A DNA stretch of 64,000 nt from Niabella agricola (GCF_021538615.1 NZ_JAJHIZ010000003.1:3472001-3536000); one strand, 5' to 3'. Positions 16,262 to 25,348 are shown, numbered from the stretch's first letter. Made by a program: numbers and translations. Notes: a model not told the origin generated them from the letters alone.

Positions 16262-16679
16262 ATTTGTTATTACAGGATTTGCAAACGCCTTTTACCACTA
16301 CTTCAACCTGTTGTATCGTATACTCCCTAGGTAGTTTAACAGCCGGGGTTACCACATTATCCAGGCAGAACGTATTGCCGCAACGCGTACATACCAGGTG
16401 TACATGATGATCATGATGATGGCCTTCCCCGCACTCGTCTTTACACAGCGCATATTTAATACTGTTATCAGATGTGGGAATGGTGTGGATGATGCCTTTA
16501 TCCACAAAGGATTGCAGGGTCCGGTAAACGGTTACCCGGTCAAAATGATTGTGGGTGTTTTTTTCAATATCCGCATGTGCCAGGGCACCGTTACTGTTCA
16601 GAAATAAGGACAGGATTTTCCGGCGACCATCCGTTACACTTAAATTGTTTTGTTTTAAGATCTGAACAACGCTATCCAT
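16260..16679 (-). CDS. Fur family metal-dependent transcriptional regulator
   Basis: A 139-aa Fur/Zur/PerR-type repressor. The N-terminal winged helix contains VTDGRRKIL and the recognition region FDRVTVYRTLQSFVDKG. The C-terminal dimerisation domain has two CXXC zinc pairs (CTRCG near residue 97 and CKSCNNK at the end) and a His-rich GHHHDHHVHL metal-sensing segment. Zur or Fur cannot be told apart from sequence alone. The SCO gene ends 13 bases before... i.e. lies immediately upstream on the same strand, so the two may share a transcript, and a MerC-like gene is divergent from them; a 12-bp palindrome in that divergent promoter is a candidate target. Confidence 0.92.
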   Translation of the reverse strand: MDSVVQILKQNNLSVTDGRRKILSLFLNSNGALAHADIEKNTHNHFDRVTVYRTLQSFVDKGIIHTIPTSDNSIKYALCKDECGEGHHHDHHVHLVCTRCGNTFCLDNVVTPAVKLPREYTIQQVEVVVKGVCKSCNNK

Positions 16680-16691
16680 ATCTAAAGTTAA

Positions 16692-17312
16692 TTAATTTTT
16701 TGATGCCGTTTTTAGCTCATCGCCAATGTCTGCGATCAGGCGGTTGATCTCCTTTTGCTTCAAGCCGTCATATATTTTCAACACATTTCCCTTGCGGTCC
16801 ACCAGGGCCCAAAATTGAGTATGTAAAAAATCATCCTCGTTCGAGTTGAAGTAATTTTTGGGATCATCAATTGTGTAGCTCAGGCGTGCCATTTTATAAA
16901 GACTATCCTTGCGACCCGTTAAAAATACCCATTGGCGGGTATCTACCTGCATCGAATCGGCATAATGCTTTAACTGGGCAGCCGAATCCCGCTCCGGGTC
17001 GCAGGTATGTGAGAGGATCAGAAAGTCTGGCGTACCTTTATATTTTTGATATACCTGCTTCATGTTGTCGTTCATCATCGGGCAAATACCCGGGCAGGTG
17101 GTATAAAAATATTCGGCTACATATATCTTACCCGCTACATCCTTGTTCGAAAACGGCTTTCCATCCTGGTCTGTAAAAATAAAAGCCCCCACTTTGCTCA
17201 CGGGTTCCAGCTTGCGGTCGTTAAAACCGGGAATAAAATAAACGGCCGTTAAATAGAATGCTATGGAGAGCAGTATAAAAAAAGAAGTATAAAAAATAGC
17301 TTTTTTCGACAT
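16692..17312 (-). CDS. SCO1/SenC family copper chaperone-like protein
   Basis: A 206-aa thioredoxin-fold protein of the SCO family, which delivers copper to the CuA site of cytochrome oxidase or acts as a thiol reductant outside the cytoplasm. An N-terminal membrane anchor (about residues 5-25) is followed by the copper motif TTCPGICPMM (CXXXC) and the conserved distal His in FLHTQFWALVD. The ATG at 17312 is preferred over the frame from 17354 because a -7 box occupies 17330-17337. It is followed 12 bases later by the Fur-type gene, with the MerC-like gene divergent. Confidence 0.92.
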   Translation of the reverse strand: MSKKAIFYTSFFILLSIAFYLTAVYFIPGFNDRKLEPVSKVGAFIFTDQDGKPFSNKDVAGKIYVAEYFYTTCPGICPMMNDNMKQVYQKYKGTPDFLILSHTCDPERDSAAQLKHYADSMQVDTRQWVFLTGRKDSLYKMARLSYTIDDPKNYFNSNEDDFLHTQFWALVDRKGNVLKIYDGLKQKEINRLIADIGDELKTASKN

Positions 17313-17329
17313 TATTAAAAATTGAATTG

Positions 17330-17337
17330 CAAAGTTA
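17330..17337 (-). promoter_or_regulatory. -7 box of the SCO-fur unit
   Basis: TAACTTTG on the minus strand, 17 bases before the SCO ATG. It settles the start codon, because the longer reading frame would begin upstream of this box. Confidence 0.6.
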
Positions 17338-17390
17338 TTCCAACAGTTTAACAATTATGGCCTGAAAACGTTTATTCCTGAAAGAATGAG

Positions 17391-17402
17391 GCAAATATTT
17401 GC
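17391..17402. promoter_or_regulatory. Perfect 12-bp palindrome, candidate operator
   Basis: GCAAATATTTGC is a perfect palindrome that overlaps the -33 element of the MerC-like gene. A direct repeat TTGCAACA (17399-17406 and 17427-17434) sits on the same promoter. The neighbouring Fur-type repressor is the natural candidate to bind here (inference). Confidence 0.45.
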
Positions 17403-17429
17403 AACAATGTTTCTTTTTTTATAATTTTG
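17398..17429 (+). promoter_or_regulatory. Promoter of the MerC-like gene, predicted leaderless
   Basis: TTTG (17398-17401), a 20-base spacer and TAATTTTG (17422-17429), then four bases to the ATG. This is a textbook Bacteroidota promoter with no room for a leader. Confidence 0.75.
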
Positions 17430-17433
17430 CAAC

Positions 17434-17835
17434 ATGCGGTCAAAAATCAATTGGGATGCTTTGGGAATTTCTGCTTCGGTGATTTGTGCCATTCACTGTG
17501 CGGTTTTACCCTTGTTTATGGCGAGTCTCCCGCTTTTTGGGGTCAATATTATTGAGAATGTGGCATTTGAACTGGGAATGATCGCCCTGGCATTTGTTAT
17601 TGGAGTGTATTCGCTGCGGCATGGTTATAAATTCCATCATCACAAAAAATTGCCGCTATTGCTGTTTGCCACCGGTATTCTTTTTTTAGTGCTTAAACAG
17701 GTCTATCTTCAATATCATGCATTATTGCTGGTGCCGGCTGTTATTTTCATCATATCTGCTCATATTGTCAATTATCGCTATTGCCGGAACCATAACCACG
17801 CACATGCTGATGATTGCGATCATGATCATTATTAG
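17434..17835 (+). CDS. MerC-like membrane protein with His-rich tail
   Basis: A 133-aa inner-membrane protein resembling MerC, with four membrane segments. The first contains the family Cys-X-X-X-X-Cys-like pattern ICAIHCAVLP (cysteines near residues 17 and 21), which in MerC binds metal ions. The C-terminus is HNHAHADDCDHDHY, a strong soft-metal or zinc binding tail. There is no mercury-resistance operon nearby, so the ion is probably Zn, Cu or another essential metal. The divergent SCO and Fur-type genes support a metal-homeostasis role (inference). Confidence 0.82.
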   Translation: MRSKINWDALGISASVICAIHCAVLPLFMASLPLFGVNIIENVAFELGMIALAFVIGVYSLRHGYKFHHHKKLPLLLFATGILFLVLKQVYLQYHALLLVPAVIFIISAHIVNYRYCRNHNHAHADDCDHDHY

Positions 17836-17923
17836 GAGTGAGCTATCAGAATTGAGAATTGAGATCTGAATGCTCAACCACGGTAATTTTACATAAACAA
17901 TACTGGTATTTGCTGCGGTATGA

Positions 17924-17931
17924 TAACTTTG
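17924..17931 (+). promoter_or_regulatory. Possible -7 box of the NTF2-like gene
   Basis: TAACTTTG matches the -7 consensus 33 bases before the ATG at 17965. There is no TTTG at the usual distance, so support is moderate. Confidence 0.4.
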
Positions 17932-17964
17932 AATGGACGCAGCGATCAATGAATTCAAAGGGTT

Positions 17965-18390
17965 ATGAAAAAATACAGTTTCCTTATCTTATTGTGTATC
18001 GCATTTATGAGCGTTCAGGCACAGCCGGGCGATATACAAAAAATACAGGCAGTAATGGAGCAGCAAACCACGGCCTGGAACCAAGGAAACCTGGAAGCAT
18101 TTATGGATACCTACTGGAAAAGTGATTCACTGTTATTTGTAAGCAAACAGGGTGTTACCTATGGCTGGCAGCAAACGTTAGACCGTTACCGGAGGTCTTA
18201 TCCTTCGAGAGATGAGATGGGACAGCTGAAGTTCACGCTTTTGAAAATACAATCCCTTGAAACCGGCTTTTATAACGTTGTTGGAAAATGGCAACTTTCC
18301 CGTAAAATGGGCGACCTTAGCGGTCATTTTACGCTTCTTTTAAAAAAAATAGCAGGAAGCTGGAAAATCATCCAGGATCATAGCAGTTAG
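17965..18390 (+). CDS. Exported DUF4440/NTF2-like protein
   Basis: A 141-aa protein with a clean signal peptide (FLILLCIAFMSVQAQ, residues 6-20) and a SnoaL/DUF4440-type NTF2 fold. The start 'IQAVMEQQTTAWNQGNLEAFMDTYW' and the end 'GSWKIIQDHSS' are the usual edges of that domain. Family members range from enzymes to ligand-binding proteins, so no activity can be assigned. It should act in the periplasm. Its stop lies one base from the stop of the DUF4834 gene on the other strand. Confidence 0.8.
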   Translation: MKKYSFLILLCIAFMSVQAQPGDIQKIQAVMEQQTTAWNQGNLEAFMDTYWKSDSLLFVSKQGVTYGWQQTLDRYRRSYPSRDEMGQLKFTLLKIQSLETGFYNVVGKWQLSRKMGDLSGHFTLLLKKIAGSWKIIQDHSS

Positions 18391-18391
18391 C

Positions 18392-18628
18392 TTACTTCAC
18401 TTCCTCAAAGTCGATGTATTCACCGAGTTTGGATGTGCGCTTCCCGGAAGGCGGTGTTTGCGCTGTGGTTCCGCTTTGCTGGGCAGCTGCTTCCGGTTGC
18501 TGAAATTGTTGTTTCATTTGCGAGAACTGCTTTTTGACCTGACGGGCGGTACGGTATACCGGCAATACGACCTTTACAACAAAGTTGTACAGGAAAAAAA
18601 GCAATAGGGCGTATAAAATAACAGACAT
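18392..18628 (-). CDS. DUF4834 family small membrane protein
   Basis: A 78-aa protein with one N-terminal membrane segment (about residues 3-23), a basic amphipathic stretch (RTARQVKKQF), a Gln/Ala/Thr-rich linker and a conserved-looking C-terminus KLGEYIDFEEVK. This layout fits the Bacteroidota DUF4834 family, function unknown. The gene ends one base from the convergent NTF2-like gene, leaving no room for a terminator between them, so the transcripts must overlap or be shared with each other's coding region. Confidence 0.7.
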   Translation of the reverse strand: MSVILYALLLFFLYNFVVKVVLPVYRTARQVKKQFSQMKQQFQQPEAAAQQSGTTAQTPPSGKRTSKLGEYIDFEEVK

Positions 18629-18786
18629 ACGTTAAAATATGATACTAAAATACATACAAATAACGCAGCAGCCGGTAAATTGTTGTGGTTGGGCCATTTT
18701 TTAGCCAATTTCCGCCCGTTATTGGTTATGCTGTTTGTTTATTGAGAAAATACCGGTAAAAACTTCGCTTTTTGCTGCAATTGTCT

Positions 18787-18794
18787 TAATTTTG
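18787..18794 (+). promoter_or_regulatory. -7 box of the rimP-nusA-infB operon
   Basis: TAATTTTG matches the consensus. A TTCG at 18764-18767 gives a 19-base spacer as a weak -33. The predicted leader runs about 50 bases to the rimP ATG. Confidence 0.55.
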
Positions 18795-18812
18795 CGGCAG
18801 AAAAGGAGACAG

Positions 18813-18844
18813 AGGGAACGGAGGCGTTCCCTTCTTCTTTTTTC
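18813..18844 (+). terminator. Terminator-like hairpin in the rimP leader, possible attenuator
   Basis: AGGGAACG (18813-18820) pairs perfectly with CGTTCCCT (18825-18832), loop GAGG, followed directly by the T-rich TTCTTCTTTTTTC. It sits between the promoter and the rimP start, so it would stop part of the transcription of the whole rimP-nusA-infB operon. Confidence 0.6.
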
Positions 18845-18850
18845 AGAAAT

Positions 18851-19321
18851 ATGGACAAGGAGGCAATAATTCAAAATTTACAGGAAAAAGTAGTTGCGTT
18901 GCTGGTGGGAAACCCGTCTCATTTTTTAGTAGACATCCGCATAAAGCCTACCAATAACTTTAAGATATTTATTGACGGTGATAACGGTGTGGGAATCGAT
19001 GACCTGGTAAAATACAACCGGGCATTGTATAAACAGATTGAGGAAGAAGGTTTGTTCCCAGACGGCGATTTTTCTCTGGAGATCTCTTCTCCCGGACTGG
19101 ACGAGCCGTTAAAGCTACACCGGCAGTATCTAAAAAATATGGGCCGTAATGTAGAAGTGGTGCAACTGGATGGGCAAAAAACGGAGGGAACACTGTTGTC
19201 TGTAAACGATGAAGCCATTGTGGTGGAAACCACCAGTGGGCGCGGCAAAAAGATGGAAAAGACGGCGCACACTATTTTATTGGAAACAATTAAAACAACA
19301 AAAATTCAAATTAAATTTTAA
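18851..19321 (+). CDS. rimP: Ribosome maturation factor RimP
   Basis: A 156-aa protein needed for assembly of the small ribosomal subunit. The N-terminal alpha/beta domain carries FKIFIDGDNGVGIDDLVKYNR and DFSLEISSPGLDEPL, the family hallmark, and the C-terminal SH3-like domain follows from about residue 88. First gene of the conserved rimP-nusA-infB order, 50 bases before nusA. The leader contains a hairpin with a T tail. Intact and full length. Confidence 0.95.
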   Translation: MDKEAIIQNLQEKVVALLVGNPSHFLVDIRIKPTNNFKIFIDGDNGVGIDDLVKYNRALYKQIEEEGLFPDGDFSLEISSPGLDEPLKLHRQYLKNMGRNVEVVQLDGQKTEGTLLSVNDEAIVVETTSGRGKKMEKTAHTILLETIKTTKIQIKF

Positions 19322-19371
19322 AAGTAACAGCTCAGGGGCTGTGATTTCACTAAGGTAAATCGTACTTCACT

Positions 19372-20619
19372 ATGGCAAGTATTAATTTAATTGAGGCATT
19401 CCAGGATTTTAAAGATGCAGAAAATATAGATCGTCCTACAATGATGAAAGTGGTTGAGGATGTATTTAAAACATTGCTCCGTAAAAAATACGGCAGCGAT
19501 GAAAACTTTGATGTAATCGTGAACGCGGAGAAGGGAGACCTGGAGATTGTAAGGCACCGTACCATCGTGGAAGACGGAGAGGTAGAAGATCCGTTGGCCC
19601 AGGTGGCATACTCGGAAGCCATTAAACTGGAGCCGGACTATGAAGTTGGTGAAGACCTGTATGAGGAAATTGATCTGATCGACTTTGGCCGCAGGGCCAT
19701 TCTTGCCGCCAAACAAACACTGGCAGGCCGGATCAGCGATCTGAAGAAAAATGTACTGGCAAAGAAGTATGAAGACCGGATTGGTGAAATTATCAGCGCT
19801 GAAGTATACCAGGTATGGAAAAAAGAGATCCTGTTACTGGATGAAGAAGGCAATGAGTTAATTCTTCCCAAGAGCGAGCAGATCCCGCAGGACTATTTTA
19901 AAAAAGGAGAGAATATCCGTGCTGTGGTGATCCGGGTTGATCTGAAGAATAATAACCCGGTGATCATTCTTTCCCGTACCTCGCCTGATTTCCTGGCCAA
20001 GCTGCTGGAAATTGAAGTACCGGAGATCTTCGATGGACTGATTACGATTAAAAAGATCGTTCGGGAACCGGGTGAAAGAGCAAAAGTGGCAGTAGAATCC
20101 TATGACGACCGTATTGACCCCGTAGGTGCTTGTGTGGGGATGAAAGGGAGCCGGATCCATGGCATTGTTCGGGAATTGAAAAATGAGAACATTGATGTAA
20201 TCAATTATACCACCAATATACAGTTGCTGATCCAGCGCTCGCTGACTCCTGCAAAAATCACCAGCATGAGCCTGGACCAGGAAGGCAAGCACGCGAGCAT
20301 CTTTTTGAAGCCGGACCAGGTGTCGCTGGCCATTGGTAAAAGAGGTGTAAATATTAAACTGGCTTCTGACCTTACAGGTTACGAGCTGGATGTATACCGG
20401 GATACCGAAGATGAGGAAGAAGAATTTGATGTGGACCTGGAAGAATTTGCAGATGAAATTGATGAATGGGTTATTGATGCATTAAAGAAGATTGGTTGTG
20501 ATACGGCACGCAGCGTATTGCGGATGTCGCCCAGCGAACTTGAAAAGAGAGCCGACCTTGAAAAGGAAACGGTTGAAGATGTTCGGAAAATCTTACAAGA
20601 AGAACTGGAGCGGGAATAA
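19372..20619 (+). CDS. nusA: Transcription termination/antitermination factor NusA
   Basis: A 415-aa RNA polymerase-binding factor that controls pausing, termination and antitermination. The N-terminal polymerase-binding domain (MASINLIEAFQDFKD to about residue 125) is followed by an S1 domain (about 130-200) and two KH domains (GACVGMKGSRI and AIGKRGVNIKLA). The C-terminus ends in an acidic segment (EDEEEEFDVDLEE) and one helix-hairpin-helix-like repeat, so it lacks the longer double repeat of E. coli NusA. It is the middle gene of the operon; if the rimP leader hairpin is an attenuator, NusA is the natural factor to act on it. Confidence 0.95.
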   Translation: MASINLIEAFQDFKDAENIDRPTMMKVVEDVFKTLLRKKYGSDENFDVIVNAEKGDLEIVRHRTIVEDGEVEDPLAQVAYSEAIKLEPDYEVGEDLYEEIDLIDFGRRAILAAKQTLAGRISDLKKNVLAKKYEDRIGEIISAEVYQVWKKEILLLDEEGNELILPKSEQIPQDYFKKGENIRAVVIRVDLKNNNPVIILSRTSPDFLAKLLEIEVPEIFDGLITIKKIVREPGERAKVAVESYDDRIDPVGACVGMKGSRIHGIVRELKNENIDVINYTTNIQLLIQRSLTPAKITSMSLDQEGKHASIFLKPDQVSLAIGKRGVNIKLASDLTGYELDVYRDTEDEEEEFDVDLEEFADEIDEWVIDALKKIGCDTARSVLRMSPSELEKRADLEKETVEDVRKILQEELERE

Positions 20620-20670
20620 TGAAGCTGCCCGGGTTTCATTAAAGGAATGGGTGTGAATGATAAACAAAAC

Positions 20671-20689
20671 ATTCCGCTGAAAGCGGAAT
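20671..20689 (+). other. Hairpin just before infB
   Basis: ATTCCGCT (20671-20678) pairs perfectly with AGCGGAAT (20682-20689), loop GAA, 17 bases before the infB ATG. There is no T tail, so it is not a terminator; it may set translation of IF2 or stabilise a processed end. Confidence 0.5.
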
Positions 20690-20706
20690 AAGGGATAAAA
20701 AATTTT

Positions 20707-23622
20707 ATGGTAGAAAAGAAACTTCCAAGATTATTACAAGCGGCTAAGGAATTTAACATCGGCCAGGATACCCTTGTTGAGTTCTTAGTAGGCAAGGGTT
20801 TTGAACGGGATGATTTAAAACCTTCCACTAAGCTGACCGATGCCATGTATGTTGCCCTGCAACAGGGATTCCATGGTGACAAGGCCGCAAAAATTATCAG
20901 CGACCAGGTTGACTTACCAAAAGGACTGGGTGGCGAGAATAAAAAGCGTCGCGAGGAGGAAGAGTCGCCAAAACCGGCTGTTCGCCCGGCGGCTAAAGAA
21001 GAACCGGTTGTAGAAGCGCCACCGGTTGCAGAGCCCGCCCCTGTAGTGCCTGAAACTCCGGTTAAGGAAGCGGAGGCGCCAGCCAAGGAGCCCGAACTCC
21101 CGACTCCGCAGCCTGAGGAAAAAACACCGGCAGCAATTCCTGAAGAAGCGCCGGTAGCCAAGGCACCAACGCGGGATATTGGCGGACCCAAGATCATCAG
21201 CAAGATTGATCTGTCGGCGATCGATTTTTCAACCCGCCCGAAAAAGGCGGCAAAAAAGGAAACTTCTGTGGTGGAAACACCGGTGCCGAAGGCGGAAGAG
21301 CCCGTTGAAGTGCCGAAAGAGCCTGTAGCTGTAACACCTCCGGTGGAAGAAAAAGAACCCGTTAAAGAAACGCCTCCTCCGGTTGAAGAGGAAAAACCGG
21401 CAGAAGTGCAGATCAGTAATATCCAGGCTGAAAAGATCGAAGGTCCGAAGATCCTGGGTAAGATTGAATTGCCGGTAGATAATGATACCCGCCCGAAACG
21501 GGATGAGAAACGGAAGCGGAAACGCATTCCGATCGAAAAGAAAGAAGTAAAAGCGGATCCGGATCAGCGCAGACCGCATGGTGGTGCCGGAACGCAGCAG
21601 GGGCAGGGTGGCCGCAGCGGTGGTCAGCATCATGGCGGCGGACATCATGGAAAAGGCAACTTCAGAGACCGTCACCGGCCGCACCGTGAAGAGAAACAGA
21701 TCGATGAAAAAGAGATCCAGGAGAAAATCCGCGAAACCCAGGCGAAACTGAGCGGCGGCGGCGGTAACAAGCAGAAAAGCATGCGTGCCAAAGCGCGTAG
21801 GGATAAACGCAATGAAGCGGCTGAAGCCATGGAGGAAGAAGGGGTTGACAAAACATTGCGGGTAACGGAATTTATCAGCGTAAGCGAACTGGCGAGCCTG
21901 ATGGATGTAAGTTTTGCAGATGTGATCAGTAAATGTATGAGCCTGGGTATTATGGTGTCAATTAACCAGCGTCTGGATGCAGAGGTGATTGAACTGGTGG
22001 CCAGTGAATTTGGATATGATGTGTCCTTCATCGATATGGAACAGCAGATGGAAATGGAAGAAGAGGCTGATGAGGAAGATGACGAAGCAGAACGGGTTCC
22101 AAGAAGTCCGATCGTTACCATCATGGGACACGTAGACCATGGTAAAACCTCGTTGCTGGATTATATCCGGAATGCGAATGTAGTAGCCGGCGAAGCCGGG
22201 GGTATCACCCAGCATATTGGTGCATACCGCGTAAAAGTAGCCGACGGAAAAGAGATCACCTTCCTGGATACTCCGGGTCACGAAGCCTTTACAGCGATGC
22301 GTGCCCGCGGTGCCAAGGTTACCGATATTGCAGTTATCGTGGTAGCGGCCGATGATGCGGTGATGCCGCAAACAAGGGAAGCCATCAGTCACGCACAGGC
22401 AGCCGGTGTACCCATGATTTTTGCCATCAACAAAATTGATAAGGATGGTGCCAATCCGCAGAAGATTTACGAGCAGCTTTCACAGATGAACATCCTGGTG
22501 GAAGAATGGGGTGGAAAATTCCAAAGCCAGGAGCTGAGTGCCAAACAAGGGTTGAACGTAGATAAGCTGCTGGAAAAAATATTACTGGAAGCAGAGTTGC
22601 TGGATCTGAAAGCCAATCCCGACAGGGAAGCTACCGGTACCATTATTGAGGCTACCCTGGATAAGGGTAGAGGATATGTGGCTACACTGCTGGTAGAGAA
22701 CGGAACGCTGCACCCGGGCGATCTGATCGTGAGCGGTCAGTATTATGGCCGTGTTAAAGCCATGTTTAATGAACGGAACAAGCGTGAAGATGCCGCCGGT
22801 CCTTCTGCGCCTGCAGTGGTGCTGGGATTGAACGGCGCGCCACAGGCCGGTGAGAAGTTTAAAGTATACGAAGAAGAATCAGAAGCCAAGAGCATTGCCA
22901 ACCGCCGCTCACAAATCCTGCGCGAGCAGGGTATGCGTACCAAGAAGCACATTACGTTGGATGAGATCGGCCGGCGCCTGGCATTGGGTAACTTTAAGGA
23001 ACTTAATGTTATTATCAAAGGCGACGTGGATGGCTCTGTGGAAGCGCTGAGCGATTCTTTACAAAAACTTTCTACAGAAGAGATCCTTGTAAATGTGATC
23101 CATAAGGGTGTAGGTCAGATCAATGAAAGTGATATCGTGCTGGCGGAAGCCTCCGATGCCATTGTGATAGCCTTTAACGTGCGCCCGTCGCAGCAGGCAT
23201 CCCGCATCGCTGAAAATGCGGGCATCGAAATCAAGATGTACTCGATCATTTACACGGCGATCGACGAAGTGAAGAGCGCGATGGAAGGTATGCTGGAGCC
23301 CACCATGAAAGAAAAGATTGTGGGTAACGTAGAAATCCGTGAAGTGTTCAAATTTGATAAGGCTGTGGTTGCGGGATGTTTTGTACTGGATGGCCGTATC
23401 AAACGCGATAATAAGGTTCGGGTAATCCGCGATGGTATCGTAATTTACCCCACCGGTGAAAACGCCGTGGCAGAACTGGGCTCTCTGAAGCGCTTTAAAG
23501 ACGATGCCAAGGAAGTGCTGACCGGCATGGAGTGTGGTTTAACGATAAAGAATTACAACGATATCAAGGTTGGTGATGTAGTAGAGGCGTATGAACTGGA
23601 AGAAGTGAAGCGTACTTTATAA
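20707..23622 (+). CDS. infB: Translation initiation factor IF-2
   Basis: GTPase that brings fMet-tRNA to the 30S subunit and joins the subunits (971 aa). An IF2-N domain opens the protein ([19 protein letters not shown]). Residues of about 75-375 form a Pro/Glu/Lys/Ala-rich region that includes two copies of a GPKI-xx-KI-x-L motif (near residues 160 and 246), a Gly/His-rich [10 protein letters not shown] patch and a basic stretch. A second IF2-N-like unit ([11 protein letters not shown]) precedes the G domain, with G1 GHVDHGKT at 474-481, G3 DTPGH and G4 NKID. The protein is long, as is usual in Bacteroidota. Last gene of the operon; a terminator follows. Confidence 0.96.
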   Translation: MVEKKLPRLLQAAKEFNIGQDTLVEFLVGKGFERDDLKPSTKLTDAMYVALQQGFHGDKAAKIISDQVDLPKGLGGENKKRREEEESPKPAVRPAAKEEPVVEAPPVAEPAPVVPETPVKEAEAPAKEPELPTPQPEEKTPAAIPEEAPVAKAPTRDIGGPKIISKIDLSAIDFSTRPKKAAKKETSVVETPVPKAEEPVEVPKEPVAVTPPVEEKEPVKETPPPVEEEKPAEVQISNIQAEKIEGPKILGKIELPVDNDTRPKRDEKRKRKRIPIEKKEVKADPDQRRPHGGAGTQQGQGGRSGGQHHGGGHHGKGNFRDRHRPHREEKQIDEKEIQEKIRETQAKLSGGGGNKQKSMRAKARRDKRNEAAEAMEEEGVDKTLRVTEFISVSELASLMDVSFADVISKCMSLGIMVSINQRLDAEVIELVASEFGYDVSFIDMEQQMEMEEEADEEDDEAERVPRSPIVTIMGHVDHGKTSLLDYIRNANVVAGEAGGITQHIGAYRVKVADGKEITFLDTPGHEAFTAMRARGAKVTDIAVIVVAADDAVMPQTREAISHAQAAGVPMIFAINKIDKDGANPQKIYEQLSQMNILVEEWGGKFQSQELSAKQGLNVDKLLEKILLEAELLDLKANPDREATGTIIEATLDKGRGYVATLLVENGTLHPGDLIVSGQYYGRVKAMFNERNKREDAAGPSAPAVVLGLNGAPQAGEKFKVYEEESEAKSIANRRSQILREQGMRTKKHITLDEIGRRLALGNFKELNVIIKGDVDGSVEALSDSLQKLSTEEILVNVIHKGVGQINESDIVLAEASDAIVIAFNVRPSQQASRIAENAGIEIKMYSIIYTAIDEVKSAMEGMLEPTMKEKIVGNVEIREVFKFDKAVVAGCFVLDGRIKRDNKVRVIRDGIVIYPTGENAVAELGSLKRFKDDAKEVLTGMECGLTIKNYNDIKVGDVVEAYELEEVKRTL

Positions 23623-23650
23623 ATCATCCCGGATCGTAAAATACAGGTAA

Positions 23651-23681
23651 AACATCAGTCGGAAAGCCGGCTGGTGTTTTT
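23651..23681 (+). terminator. Terminator of the rimP-nusA-infB operon
   Basis: A 12-bp stem (23651-23662 with 23667-23678, two G-T pairs), loop AAAG, followed by TTTT. It is placed 29 bases after the infB stop. Confidence 0.8.
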
Positions 23682-23753
23682 CGTTGCACAGAAAGGGGCA
23701 ACAAACTTTTGTTAAATACAGCCCTGTTTGGAGCAGGATGCCCCGGGCAAGGC

Positions 23754-23761
23754 TAATTTTG
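23754..23761 (+). promoter_or_regulatory. -7 box of the SurA-like gene, predicted leaderless
   Basis: TAATTTTG, then ATCT, then the ATG at 23766. A TTTG at 23727-23730 lies 23 bases upstream, slightly long for a -33 element. Confidence 0.55.
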
Positions 23762-23765
23762 ATCT

Positions 23766-25175
23766 ATGTTTATTATGAGTAAAAGAACAGGTCTTTTTTC
23801 CGTAAAAGGCATACTGGCTGCTGTAGGTATTTTATTTTCCACGGTTGTTGCCGCACAGGGACAGGCGAGCAAGCAGGTAGTTGACAAAATTATAGGTGTG
23901 GTAGGTGACCGGATCATCCTGAATTCAGATGTTCAGAATGAGCTGCAGGATGCACCGCGCCGGGGTGAAACCCTTCCTCCCAATGCCAATTGTATCATTA
24001 TGGAGCAGATTATGCTGTCGAAGATCCTGGCATTGCAGGCGGAACGAGATTCCATCCCGCTGACGGATGAAGAGGTGGAGGCTCAGCTGGATATGAAAAT
24101 CCGTTATTATATTCAGCAGTTTGGCAGCCAGGCCGAACTGGAATCGGTTGCGGGTAAAACGGTATATCAGTTAAAAGACGATCAGCGTCCCCTCATCAAA
24201 GAGCAAATGCTGGCCGAGCGTATGAAAAATAAAGTGGTGAGCGGTGTACATATTACTCCCACAGAGGTAAAAACATTTTTTGAAAAAGTGCCAGCAGACA
24301 GCCTGCCGTTTCTGGAATCTGAGCTTGAAGTGGGACAGATCTCCATTCTGCCTTCGGCATCCAAGGATGTGGACGACTACATCTATAATGAGATGCTGAA
24401 TTATAAAAAGCAGATTGAAGCGGGTACTGTTACCTTCGATGCGCTGGCAAAAAGGGTGTCTGAAGACCCGGGGAGCCGCGAGCGCGGCGGTCTTTATGAG
24501 ATCAACCGCTCGGATAAATCTACCTGGGATCCGGTATTCCTGTCCACCGCTTTCCGTCTGAAAGCCGGTGAAATATCGTTGCCGGTAAAATCGAACCGTT
24601 TTGGATTTTTCCTGATCCAACAGGTTAGCCGCCGCGGGGATAATGCCAAGATCAAAATGATTCTTCGTATCCCGCCCGTTACTGACAATGAATTGAAAGA
24701 CGCACGCTTAAAACTGGATTCCGTTCGTACTGAAATTGAAGCCAAAAAGATCAGTTTTAAGGACGCGGCTTATAAGTATAGTGATGATGAGAATGTAAAG
24801 AATTATGGTCCTTATGTTTTAAACAGGGATGGTTCTACCTATGTAAATATTGATGCACTGGATAAGGATATGGTAAACACCATCAAGGATATGAAGGTAG
24901 GCGATTTGTCGCGCCCCGTAAACTTTACCAACGAGCAGGGTAAAAAAGGTGTACGGCTGGTTTACCTGAAATCCCGTTCAGAACCGCATCGCCTGAACCT
25001 GAACGACGACTACGCCCGGATCGCTGAAATGGCGCTGAGCCAAAAGAAAAATGAAGAACTGGATAAATGGCTGCAGAAAAAGATCCCTACCTTTTATATC
25101 CTGGTAGATAAGGACGCGGCCGGCGGATGCCCCAGTCTTTTAAAATACCAGACTACAGAAAACAGAGGATTTTAA
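23766..25175 (+). CDS. SurA-like periplasmic peptidyl-prolyl isomerase
   Basis: A 469-aa exported chaperone with a signal sequence (about residues 12-31, ending VVAAQG). An N-terminal SurA-type domain (VVDKIIGVVGDRIILNSDVQNEL) is followed by two rotamase (PpiC) domains at about residues 170-275 and 290-390; the first contains 'DPGSRERGGLYEINR'. SurA helps outer-membrane beta-barrels fold, important for a cell rich in SusC and FadL proteins. The start could be 23766 or the second Met at 23775. The end (DKDAAGGCPSLLKYQ) holds an unusual Cys. The -7 box placement suggests the first Met. Confidence 0.88.
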   Translation: MFIMSKRTGLFSVKGILAAVGILFSTVVAAQGQASKQVVDKIIGVVGDRIILNSDVQNELQDAPRRGETLPPNANCIIMEQIMLSKILALQAERDSIPLTDEEVEAQLDMKIRYYIQQFGSQAELESVAGKTVYQLKDDQRPLIKEQMLAERMKNKVVSGVHITPTEVKTFFEKVPADSLPFLESELEVGQISILPSASKDVDDYIYNEMLNYKKQIEAGTVTFDALAKRVSEDPGSRERGGLYEINRSDKSTWDPVFLSTAFRLKAGEISLPVKSNRFGFFLIQQVSRRGDNAKIKMILRIPPVTDNELKDARLKLDSVRTEIEAKKISFKDAAYKYSDDENVKNYGPYVLNRDGSTYVNIDALDKDMVNTIKDMKVGDLSRPVNFTNEQGKKGVRLVYLKSRSEPHRLNLNDDYARIAEMALSQKKNEELDKWLQKKIPTFYILVDKDAAGGCPSLLKYQTTENRGF

Positions 25176-25348
25176 GGTCCAAGCCTGATGAAAACAAGAA
25201 CAACCCGGGAAGCAGTTAACAGGAGCAACCAGGGCACGCTGGCATTTGCTTTTTAGAATACAGGGGTCGGTTCCGGTTTTAGAGATCCGCGGCGCATGGT
25301 AAGAGGAATACTTTTTGGATACTGACCGCAAACCGTTTGCGAAGGTTA

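Noticed and set aside
20379..21527. 382-residue Ser/Gly-rich open frame antisense to nusA and infB
   Set aside because: It is the shadow of IF2's biased codons; composition is low-complexity and no promoter or family pattern supports it.
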